This document shows positions 25,901 through 34,399 of a stretch of DNA of 64,000 nt, one piece after another (the first letter of the stretch is position 1; every line of letters begins with the position of its first letter). The notes below the pieces were generated by a model. The model had not been told where the DNA came from. It saw only the letters and a program-made list of their open reading frames with translations, and searched no databases. This stretch comes from Galaxea fascicularis. Taxonomy: Eukaryota > Cnidaria > Anthozoa > Scleractinia > Euphylliidae. The position numbers and the translations under genes were made by a program. The stretch spans positions 124,001 to 188,000 of the forward strand of contig OX419346.1 in assembly GCA_948470475.1 (NCBI GenBank), in the 5' to 3' direction.

Positions 25901-26527
25901 TCTGGAACCTACAAAAATGATGTACAACAATCTTACAACTGAATTTAGCCTTGGCTTTACTTCATTTGGATTCATAATGTTGCTTTTTCTACTGTGTTTT
26001 TCAGCTTTTAGAAAATGCCCTTCGCACCTATCCTGCCAGTACACCCGAAAGATGGGAGAGGATAGCAGAATCTGTACCAGGACGAACGAAGAAAGAATGT
26101 ATGAAGCGTTACAAGGTTAGTTACCCTCGTTTTTATTTCGTTATCGTACAGTATAGAGTGTAATTGGTTACTCTTTTCATAGCAATCACATCGACGTCAT
26201 GGACTAATCGGAACTTGAAGCATTAAACCCAAGCGCGGTAAAACTTGCATCAACAAGCACGGGAAAAACACAGCGGCTCTTAAACTTGGGAAAGACGCAG
26301 TGTACCATAAGCAAGGGAAAACAATCGGGTGCGAAGCGCGGAAGACGTTCAATATGGTGCATTAATCGCTGTAAAATGTGACACCGATTTCGAGGTCGGG
26401 ACTTTATGTTTTACCAGTATTGTTTTATTTTAATTGTTTGTTTGTTTGTTCTTCCTTGTATCCACAGGATTTAGTTGAAATGGTGAAGGCCAAGAAAGCA
26501 GCCCAAGGTAAAGGAAAGGCGACTTAG
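12232..26527 (+). CDS. DNAJC2: DnaJ homolog subfamily C member 2 (zuotin / MPP11), ribosome-associated co-chaperone
   Basis: Eighteen exons with consistent phases: 12232-12289, 12687-12871, 17088-17163, 18792-19041, 19332-19412, 19960-20025, 20640-20731, 21630-21751, 22172-22240, 22362-22442, 22527-22615, 23328-23400, 23920-24086, 24352-24452, 24792-24905, 25226-25281, 26005-26115, 26468-26527. The product is 616 residues (vertebrate form about 621). It forms the ribosome-associated complex with HSPA14 and stimulates Hsp70 on nascent chains. Exons 3-4 hold the J domain (QDHYKVLGL ... KHHPDK, so the HPD triad is intact). Exons 5-8 hold the zuotin homology region ([32 protein letters not shown]). 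A charged coiled coil follows in exons 8-12. Two SANT/Myb repeats come next: [20 protein letters not shown] in exons 13-15 and [18 protein letters not shown] with [19 protein letters not shown] in exons 16-17. The tail KAKKAAQ is also typical. Intron 2 (4.2 kb) is the longest and carries transposon and SINE insertions. Confidence 0.95.
12905..16056. mobile_element. ~3.15-kb DNA transposon-like element with terminal and subterminal repeats
   Basis: Lies within DNAJC2 intron 2. The left end (from 12905) begins cactcttaaagt; the right end (to 16056) ends actttaagagtg, its exact inverse, and the homology continues inward to ccttaaaataag/cttgaaataagg. Both ends are flanked by TTA, which would fit the 3-bp TWA target of PIF/Harbinger elements. 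Subterminal arrays of cttgttttaag and cttgaaataag in both orientations occupy 12920-13210 and 15890-16035. The interior has no recognisable transposase; it holds a decayed C2H2 finger fragment near 15.5 kb. The superfamily remains open. Confidence 0.55.
15460..15590 (+). pseudogene. Frameshifted C2H2 zinc-finger fragment
   Basis: One frame reads [12 protein letters not shown] and then runs out; after a frame change the sequence continues [15 protein letters not shown]. Together these give the C-x4-C ... H-x3(4)-H spacing of a single C2H2 finger broken by a frameshift. It lies inside the 3.15-kb element, 5' of the right subterminal repeats, so it is more likely an element-borne or captured gene than a host exon. 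No full-length parent can be seen here. Confidence 0.5.
16450..16912 (-). mobile_element. tRNA-derived SINE (family A), antisense in DNAJC2 intron 2
   Basis: Read on the minus strand the head begins cggttagctcagttggtagg, a tRNA A-box, followed by ggggttcaaacctc, a B-box (RNA polymerase III internal promoter). The body contains the gacgttaaagaaccc segment, which is repeated in a partial, oppositely oriented copy at 28154-28234. The low-complexity tail region ends near 16450 (gtaaagtaaagg). This is a retroposon head and not a functional tRNA gene, as no acceptor stem closes. Confidence 0.75.
17690..18170. repeat. GC-richer insert of unknown origin with a (CACGC)n tract
   Basis: This part of DNAJC2 intron 2 is clearly richer in G and C than the surrounding AT-rich intron, with sharp borders. 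Near its right end, 18129-18152, a 5-bp unit (acgcc) is repeated about five times. Open frames occur on both strands because of the composition and show no family. It may be an insertion, but I could not find terminal repeats. Confidence 0.4.
19097..19130. repeat. (ATC)n microsatellite
   Basis: About ten tandem copies of atc/cat in DNAJC2 intron 4, ending in catcaccat. Confidence 0.9.
20072..20350. repeat. Tandem duplication (~2 x 135 bp) in DNAJC2 intron 6
   Basis: The segment starting tgttctgaactacatggtgt at about 20072 recurs at about 20199. Both copies continue through gggcagggtgaa and an ataaa-ttgttgtttgtttg block to gaagtgattgaaaa. Copies differ by small indels and substitutions. Non-coding. 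Confidence 0.8.
24298..24327. repeat. (TTTA)n microsatellite
   Basis: Seven or more tandem tta t units in DNAJC2 intron 13, 25 bp before the exon 14 acceptor. Confidence 0.9.
25599..25700. repeat. Penelope-like repeat fragment with a 20-bp perfect palindrome
   Basis: Positions 25599-25618 (gtagtttcttaagaaactac) form a perfect 20-bp palindrome. Downstream, ggtcaatttacat then atcaactccgttgataa and accaaatt closely matches, in opposite orientation, the repeat at 60590-60690. Both appear to be ends of one dispersed family. It lies in DNAJC2 intron 16. Confidence 0.6.
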
Positions 26528-27191
26528 CAGACAGTAACGAAAGAGATTAAAGTTCGTCACTTGTTCTAAACACGAGCATGATGAAAGAAAAGAGAGTGGA
26601 AACAGCCATGTGGCAGCAACAACCAGCGATAAAACTGCGGAGACTATGCAGTTAGTGAAGTAATTTAAAGTTAACTCTTCAGATGGTATATTCTTGTATA
26701 TAAAATTAAATGGCTTTTCTATTATTGTTTGTTTTGTTGTGGGATATTTAGAATGGTGCTTACGATCCGTTTTGCTTGTTTGATACTTAGTGTTCTAGTT
26801 TGCTTACTGTGCTTGTAGAATTGAAACTTTGGCATATCTCAACCATAGGTCAGTGTGTTTCAACTCGTCCACAAATCGACTCTCTTTAAAAAAAATGAAC
26901 TTTCTTGATAAATATCAATGTACTCTGCAAGATGATGGATGGGTTAGCCACAATCGATGGCCGCCGAAATTGACTGTTGACCTTTGATTTCTCAATTTTT
27001 TTCCTACCGACAGAATTTTTTAGAAGTCGGACCGTATATGCGGCCAATTGATCTTAGTTGTTACCGAAAAAATGAAAAAAATCTACCGAGCGAAAGCGGA
27101 AATATAAGCGACTAAAGTTACGAAACTTCATTACTGATTTCGAGTTGACAAGATTAGCATTTGAACATGCTCGACACACGAGTGCTTTTAA
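26528..27191. other. DNAJC2 3' UTR and intergenic DNA
   Basis: No gene recognised. The first 200 bp or so are probably the DNAJC2 3' UTR. The rest is AT-rich with no notable repeats before the MITE at 27192. Confidence 0.5.
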
Positions 27192-27390
27192 GGCCCTGGC
27201 CAAACGAGGACACATTGTTGCTCATGATTGTTTCCATGCTGCGCAAACTGGGGAACTTTTATTGCGGACACAAAATGTTTCTGAACAAAATCAGAAACAT
27301 TTTTTGTGTCCGCAGCAAATGTTTCGCGCGCGGGCAAAGGGGTAAACATTTGTGTCGGCAACAATGTGTCCTCGTTTGTTCTTTCGAGCC
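27192..27390. mobile_element. 199-bp MITE with a central hairpin (family 2)
   Basis: Terminal inverted repeats: left ggccctggccaaacgagg..., right the inverse ending ...ctcgtttgttctttcgagcc; the shared core aaacgaggacacattgttg is exact. In the centre (about 27268-27322) a 22-bp stem of the form tgcggacacaaaatgtttct faces its inverse around an acaaaa loop. Non-coding; it lies just downstream of the ShK gene's stop. Confidence 0.75.
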
Positions 27391-27645
27391 TCCTTAATCG
27401 GCCATAAAACCAACCTTAGGCACTGCAAGCGAAAAACATCAACATATCCGAATTGCGTGACTCAGAATAATCCCATTAATCAGGAGCCGTTGTTTTGATT
27501 TAAGCGTTTTAACAATGCAGTCAGACTTATAACAACAACTTCTATTCTCAATTTTATTTTATTAATTTGGATGTTGGTGTATTTTAACTGTGAGTTGGCT
27601 ACATTTTATTCTCCGGGCTCGGCCATGTACTTCCACTGGGCTTGT

Positions 27646-30600
27646 TCATCTATGTGTTTCATCAGGTAGTTGGCGTCTGGCAGCTTCTTGCTGCAAAAAC
27701 AGTACAACAGTTTCAACGGTATGAAGATTGTTTTGCTTCTATAGTTAAAACACAAACTGCCTATTTCAGGATAATGGGATTGTTCTCTCTTCTGGCCTGA
27801 AATATCTTGGAAATTTTGATCTCACTTTAAAAACAAGAGCAATATTTCAAAAACAGTGACGTGTGACTCAGTTTAGTAAAACAGGCTAAGTTACCTGGCC
27901 ACAAGATAGCTCATGGCAAGTCGCACTGCAAACATGTGCAACTTCAACATCACCGCAGTTTCCTTTCTTCAATTCGTCTTCACACGTCACAAGGTTCTGA
28001 GCATCGTAGCATTCATCTAAACAAACAGTAAATAGCAAAATTAACTGTAATGTAACCACTGATGACATCAGGAGTCCTCCAGTAGCTGAAAATCAAAATA
28101 TTACCAATGGTGTTGTGGTACTTTCGCTGTCGTCCTTCGTCGCCGATGTTGATGTCTTCTCGGATAAGGACGATAAACTGGAGGTCCTGTCTTATAACTC
28201 TCCACAATTAATTGTGTGGGACGTTAAAGCACCACTAGGGACGTAACGAACCCTGGCTGTGACCACCCCTAGTGCTGACCTTGGGGCATCTATGACTTCT
28301 CTAAATGATTGTAAAAGTCCCCAAAAAGTATTGTAAATTACTTGGCGTTAACGAGAAATGTTGAGAGTTTTTGCGTGACCGATGAGGTTTACAGGACTGT
28401 GGCGTATTGTTTCGTGGCGGTGTTCTTTTTAACGTTTACGGCCATTGCAGTATAGTGGATAGAGTCCTTGTTATTAAACTCCGCACTCGTTACCACCACG
28501 GCGCAAAATTACGAAAAACACACTTACTTCTCGCTTTTATTTGGGTTTTGTGCTTGATTTTTTCATGCGTATGGATTTGGAATGTCAAAGTTCACCAGAT
28601 TATCAGAAATGTACTTTTGTGTTCATGCATCACTGTTGTATCCACTTCGTGTATCCTGGTCTTCGTTTTGGTGCGTCGACATAAGTTACATTGACCATCG
28701 CGCAGAATTGTGTGACACATCCGGGATATTTACAGGTGCAATGGCACTTAATTTGAAAGACCGAGACGACAATTGGCATGACACAAAGAAAAATGGCCGC
28801 AATAGGCAAAGGTCCCTCTGCATTTTATTTTGTCACAGCTTAACTATATAAAATATCGAAAGGGTTGCATAAGGCTTTTAAAGACAAGATTTTCATAACA
28901 AAATAACAACCATTTTTGACTCGGTACCACCTCTTTAACCGTTACCAATTTTGTGTTCAACTTGGCCTACTTTGGGTAAATTTCAGTATGGGAAATAGCT
29001 GTATGACAACTTTGAGGCCGAATTTCTTCAAATGAAGATTTCACCACGTTGGGTTGCATATGGATATGTTTTCTTAAAAAGTATAAAGGGTTCATGCAAC
29101 ATACAAAAAGAATCCGATGTCTTGAAATGGTATACTACCTACTTAAATGGCCTAAGCTTCGACGAGTCTCCTGGAGCTCGGCGGTAGAACAGGTAACCGG
29201 GAGTACATAGGTTCCCCTTCTTTTTGGGAGAACTCAGGCGTACCTGAGCATTCGTATTACAGTACCGGATAAATCACTTCTTTCATTGTTAAGGTATTGA
29301 AGGGAAAGCTGTTTTCTAATAATCGTCCATGAGCGCATGCGCCGTGTTTGTTTCTTACATACCACATTGTCCGCAAGTCTTGCGGCATTTCCCACTCCAA
29401 GGATACTGGTCGCAATTTCCTGCTTTTTTGGCTTCTGTGCATAAAATCTCGTCCTGTAGATCCTGGCATACTAAAGAGAAATGACAATATCAAACGTAAA
29501 AGAGAAGGAAGATTGTGCAGAACAACGCAAGGCTGCTTAGCTATTGCAAAACTTTTACTCATTTTTTGGCATTAATTAATTTTTGCTTTAATGCGTGAGG
29601 CTTAGTTAACTTTTAACTGGAATAAATGTTACTTGGGATAGTAAGGATAAGGACAATAAAGGTGATGGTAGTGGTATGATGATAACATGCATAATTAGGT
29701 AATTATATCTTTGCGTCTCCAGTCAGTGTTCAACCCATACCCTGTTCTTGGTCACTCATGGAGGTTTCTATTTACTTTAGTTACCAAAGAATGAAGTAAT
29801 GGTGTTACCTATTACTTAGAAACGAAAATAGTACCGGTAGCACTTAATTAGTGCTACGAGGATACATGGGTTTCGAATCTTAGCGACAGCAGCAGGATGC
29901 GAATGTTCTCGTACTGTTCTTGCTCTTTGCACTGTTTGCGCTGTCTTAACGACATAATAATTGTTCGAACTGACAATTAACTCAGAACTCGTAGGGGTGT
30001 AGCATGTCATGGCCATTATTGATGCAAACATTATTTTTCTCATATATTCTGTCCAAATACATGGGACGCATTATCGTAAGCTTCAGACCAAAACTGATCC
30101 AAAAATATTAGAGTGAACACAAACGTACTAGTAGCAACATCTGATAGTATGTAGCACGTTTAAGAGAGTTAAAGTAAATATTTCTGTCAGGTTTTTAATA
30201 ATTGTTGCATTTGAAATAGACACGAGAACATTGTATGAGTGTATGCATAAGAAATACAACTGGAATGGAATACCGAAGGCGCCGCGGCTCAAGATACGAA
30301 TCAACGGAATAAATAGGAAATACGATTTGACGAAATATCGAGGAAATGAAAGAGAACCTAATCAGAATACTGATGTAGTTTGAAACACTTAACTTAAACA
30401 TTTCATTCGTAGCTCTGAAAATTTAGGACCATCTTGTGCAGTGCATAAACAATATCAAAAGAAATGTCTGTTCAGTAGCTTTGATTTAAATTTCATAACC
30501 ACCTTAACTTGTATAGCATGATAAACAGCACTACAGGAAAGTATTGCTTAGCAGGTTCTTATTGGAATGGTCGTAACGAAACTCGATGGTTAACTTGCTG

Positions 30601-31128
30601 GTCTTCATTTGTTGCTTATACCGCTTGTATCTGCATTGTTTAGACTCAGATTTGATTAAATTTGACTTTTCGGGCTGAAACTAAGCACTTTACATTTGTG
30701 ACACACAATGTGGCTTATCATATGTTCGTTTTAAACTCGTTTGGACTGAAAATATACTCTGTTGTTTGCCAACACATTTCCAAACCATTTGCGTACAAGT
30801 TTGTTGGGATACGAGGTCTAAATTTTAAAAATATGCAGGGGGCCCCTCTTATTATTCACACGCAATCGTGTGTGCCGGGGATTTAAAACAAATTTATATT
30901 GCGTTCTTTTTTGATAAGGAAACGGTATATGTATTACAAGAGGCACTGCGAAAAAGAAAACAGATTTTAACAAGCCCACATCTGCTACCACTAGCTTAAC
31001 TATCAGCTGTTAGCCGAGACTGACAACAAATTAAAGGTAGATGGAAAAAACTTACCAATTTCACCTTGAACTAAAGATGCTGCATGTAATGTAAGAAGAC
31101 ACAAACTTAAAACCTGCAAAGTTGCCAT
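27646..31128 (-). CDS. Secreted protein with two ShK domains
   Basis: Model exons (-): 31128-31056, 29470-29363, 28016-27895, 27690-27646; phases agree (1/1, 1/1, 0/0). The 115-residue product starts with a clear signal peptide (LQVLSLCLLTLHAASLVQG). Two ShK domains follow, one per exon. Each has six cysteines with spacing C-x8-C-x8-C-x8-C-x3-C-x2-C in the first and C-x8-C-x8-C-x8-C-x3-C-x4-C in the second. ShK domains occur in cnidarian potassium-channel toxins, but also in metalloproteases, oxidoreductases and matrix proteins, so toxicity cannot be concluded. The last exon is uncertain: in the phase that fits, it adds 14 residues and stops, while another frame of the same exon is open for 27 residues to 27.6 kb. 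The intron between the ShK exons holds a SINE piece and a GPCR remnant. No neighbour suggests a role. Confidence 0.72.
28154..28234 (+). mobile_element. Partial SINE (family A) fragment
   Basis: Matches the body of the SINE at 16450-16912 in inverse orientation: cttctcggataaggacgata ... gtgtgggacgttaaagcacc. Only the middle part is present, and a short internal stretch is replaced. It lies in the intron between the two ShK exons. Confidence 0.7.
28380..28700 (+). pseudogene. Decayed class A GPCR fragment (TM3 to TM5)
   Basis: One frame encodes CFVAVFFLTFTAIAV (TM3-like) up to a stop. A frame change leads to DRVLVIKLRTRYHH, with the DRY-like arginine and the cytoplasmic loop, then HLLLAFIWVLCLIFSCVWIW (TM4) and LLCSCITVVSTSCILVFVLV (TM5). 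TM1-2 and TM6-7 are missing, and the reading frame is broken at least once. The layout matches intronless cnidarian receptors. It lies inside an intron of the ShK gene, on the opposite strand, and cannot make a receptor. Confidence 0.7.
29471..31055. other. Intron 1 of the ShK gene, no further feature
   Basis: I looked for another ShK exon here and found none with six spaced cysteines and splice sites. Short minus-strand frames near 29.8-30.0 kb lack the pattern. Confidence 0.5.
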
Positions 31129-31738
31129 GACTGTCGAGGACCGAGACAATTTATTTTCAACGATTGTTAAAAGAATACTCCAGCTCGTCGTCCCAAAGTG
31201 GTTGAAATTGAAGTGCTTACGGTATTCAAAAACAAGATTTAATTTAACTCTGTCGCGGATTATTTGTTGTTCGTTGTGTAACATTTAGATTAGCGTTACA
31301 TATTTTGAACATTTTTGCACGTGGACAGATCACGCGGTTGACACACGTGATCACGTGAACATTGAACACGCTGTATTTTTTGTTGTTGAAGGAGAATATG
31401 TTTTTTCTGTACGGAGTGTGGTTGTACAGTTCGGTTTTGAAACCCGTTCGCTTGCTGTAATTCTGTATTTTTTTATGGAACATTAAAGAAAAGCGATAAA
31501 ATTGACGACAAACTTGGTACCTAATCCCAGTTCAAATAATTCATCAGTGTGACAAACCTATCGTCTGTCATATTAAATGACAACTGTCAAAACACTGTGA
31601 GCTTGTTAGGTAAACAATATAAAACTGATACTTATTACTGCCGTAATCCAGAGAAATTGGTAGTTATTGATTTAAACAACACTGTCAGAGTTCTTAATTT
31701 ATGGATTCACTTATATTAAAGTCGATTTGCAATTAACG

Positions 31739-33550
31739 ATTCTACTTCGTCAACTTGGTCAATGTCGCTAAGGAGTCACGTGAGATATGCGCGCGAAACC
31801 AGAGCGGTCACTTGCAAGCGAACCCTTGAAGTAGTTGCACGCAAAAAAATTCTTTATGGCGAATTCAACCAATCTTAAAGAGGAGAGTATTGCAGAAGAT
31901 CCAACGGGAGAGAGTTCAAGGAATTATCATTGTTCCGAAATGGCCAACTCAAACATGGTGGCCTGTCTTGATGAGAATGCTGATAGACAATCCAGTACTA
32001 CTACCCAACAGAAAGAAACTGCTGTTTCTTCCAAGCAGCCCAGCAATGATTCACCCTCTGTATCCAAAACTGGAGCTGCCTATGTGCCACTTGTCCGGAG
32101 ATCTCTTGAAAGCCAAGGAATTTCGACAGAAGCTTCAAGGATCATCATGCAGTCATGGAGATCAGGCACCACAACTCAGTACCAAACTTACCACAAGAAG
32201 TGGGAATCATTCTGTTGTCAGCGGAATATTAATCCCCTTCAGGCCACTTTACAGGATGGTATAAATTTCCTTGGAGACCTCTTTGCTACTGGTGTGGGAT
32301 ACAGTTGTATAAACACCGCACGTAGTGCCCTATCATCTATTATTGTGCTGCCAGGGAGTGTTCACTTTGGTAGCCATCCACTTGTTACCAGGTTTGTTAA
32401 AGGCGTTTTCGAAACTCGACCTTCCCTCCCACGATACAGGGAAATATGGGATGTGAACTCTGTTCTGAAGGTACTTGCAACCGGGACTCTTGGAGTGGGA
32501 TTGAGTCTCAGAGCCGGATATGTCCTGGAAGCTAACCATGTTGCTTGCTCTCTTGTCTGGCCAGAGAGTACAGACACTGAAGGCACTTACTCTGACCTCA
32601 ATGACTTTAACTACAAACAAATGTGTATGTACAATTGACACGCCCCTGAAGACCACCCGGCCAGGAAAGCACCTAGGTCGACTTGAGTTTTTGGCATACG
32701 AACCCGACCGAAACCTGTGTGTTGTACAACATCTACAAGACTATATTGGTAGAACATCTCACCTAAGAGGGGAAGCGGACCAGTTGCTGATTGGCTATCA
32801 GAAACCGCACAAACCCGTCTCAACTAACACTATTGCTCGATGGCTCAAGAATGTCATGGCCAAAGCAGGAATTGACACTAGTGTGTATAAAGCTCACAGC
32901 ACAAGAGCAGCTGTCACCTCAGCAGTAAAGGGAAAACAAGTCCCTATTGACACTATCTTGTTTACAGCAAGTTGGAGTAGTGAGAGCACCTTTGCTCGGT
33001 TTTATGATAAGCCTATCCAGGACACTGCCAAAAATTTTGGGCATGAGCTACTGCATAATAGCTGTTAATGTTTATGACATGGTTGTTCCAACCAGATTTA
33101 TTAACCATATTGTTGCTGTTAGGTCACTTGAAGAGATTTGACATGTATTGGTGTGTACTTCATTTCAGCACGCTGTTGTCGCTTATTTGCATTAAATTCG
33201 ATTTATGCTCATGGTTTCTGCTTATGATCATGACGCTTTAAAGTCTCACGTGACTCCTTAGCGACATTGACCAATGACGAAGTAGAATTGTAAAATTAAA
33301 CGAGACTTACCGGAAGTTGAAGTTTGATTGAGATTCTACGAAGTCGTTGGTCTGGAGCTAAGGAGTCAGGTGCCCTCCCATCTGGGCTACCCACCCTACT
33401 TTTCACAACAGTTCTGATCACTCGCCTTTAATGTGTGACCGCTCTGGTTTCGCGCGTATATCTCACCTGACTCCTTAGCTCCAGACCAATGACTTCGTAG
33501 AATCTCAATCAAATTTCAACTTCCGGTAAGTCTCGTTTAATTTCACAATT
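31739..33550 (+). mobile_element. Compact DIRS-like element carrying only a tyrosine recombinase
   Basis: Ends at 31739-31811 and 33435-33503 are inverted repeats sharing gctaaggagtca, gtgagatat and gcgcgaaaccagagcggtca. Outside this shared core, each end has its own sequence. Inside the right part lies an internal complementary region in two abutting halves. 33245-33288 is the inverse of the left end (31739-31784; one 2-nt indel). 33286-33372 is the inverse of the right end (33464-33550; 3 mismatches in 87). The halves overlap by a few bases (att), as expected if right and left ends met in a circle. This is the DIRS arrangement. The only coding content is the recombinase at 31835-33068; no reverse transcriptase or RNase H is visible in 1.8 kb. 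No target-site duplication is seen, as expected for recombinase-mediated insertion. Confidence 0.78.
31835..33068 (+). pseudogene. Tyrosine recombinase (DIRS/Crypton type), frameshifted
   Basis: Two overlapping frames: 31835-32638 and 32520-33068. The first holds a variable N-terminus and the core-binding (SAM-like) domain (SGTTTQYQTYHKKWESFC; LQDGINFLGDLF; NTARSALSSII). The second holds the catalytic domain with arginine I in LLALLSGQRVQTL, HxxR in KAHSTRAAV, a tryptophan in the usual His/Trp position (ASWSSESTFARFY) and the nucleophilic tyrosine in RFYDKP. All catalytic residues are therefore present, but the two parts lie in different frames, with the break at about 32470-32520. This may be an inactivating indel; a programmed shift or a very small intron is less likely. 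A possible start nearer the core is the ATG at 31856. The enzyme family cuts and rejoins DNA to insert a circular intermediate. Confidence 0.82.
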
Positions 33551-34399
33551 TTATCCTAGGGTGTAGTTTTGTCATAATGAGTTTCAAACTGGGAAGTAGC
33601 CTGGGGTGAGAGTGGGCTCGCAGTCAATTATGGGATTGTCTGATCTTGCAAAGATACACCAATCTATACCAAACGGAACAAATCGAAGGAACGTCCTGTT
33701 TGGCTGCTGCACAAATGGTTTTTTGGACATAATTCGTCCTGAGCGTTGACAACATTCTCTCGAGTTTCGCGCACAGCACTTGTGTAGTGGCTTTCAATCA
33801 CGATGGTGTTAAGTATATCTGAAATAAAAAGGGTCGAAAAGGGGCTTATTGTTTAAAATCTGTGACTTCAAAAATGCTGTCACGGAGAGAAGATTCTTGA
33901 TAACCGATAATTGATGTCTTCGCTACTAAGTGGAAACAAATGTCCGAACTTTATAATACTAGTGTCCATTCTCACTTTAATCAGTTTTATTGCCACAGTT
34001 CACACATCTTTATGACTAAAATTTGTTAGTTACATATACATGCATATATTAAGGTCACGTAAAAAAGGTAGCAAAGCAATGCACATATTATCTCAGTTCA
34101 GAATAGCCAGAATAAAGCTTCAGTTGTAAAACCTCTTTTCAGCACACAGCTTTCGTTGTTTGTTTAACGTAACAACACAGGTTTCTTGCCGAGCATGAAG
34201 TGAGAAAAAGCAGCTAAGACGGCGCGAATTTCTTACTTTGTTTTCCAGGCCAAAACTTTTCAAGGAGCGGAAAGCTTTAACCAGCGAATAAAGTGCACTG
34301 TAACTAATAACATATTTGGAACCAAATTGTTTGTTGTCACTCTAAAATCAACGCTGGTTTTAACTGCACAAGAAAATTACGTTGTTTTGAAAACTCGTT
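33551..34399. other. Intergenic, no feature recognised
   Basis: AT-rich, no long open frame, no obvious repeat. The right part includes the 3' flank of the fibrinogen-like gene. Confidence 0.5.

Noticed and set aside
29816..30043. Possible additional ShK exon upstream of the two found
   Set aside because: Cysteine spacing does not match, and the phases of the flanking exons already agree without it.
33286..33550. The 87-bp inverse pair read as a separate MITE inserted beside the recombinase
   Set aside because: The left half of the adjoining segment (33245-33288) is inverse to the far left end of the element, and the two halves abut at shared bases. A DIRS internal complementary region explains both; an independent MITE explains only one.
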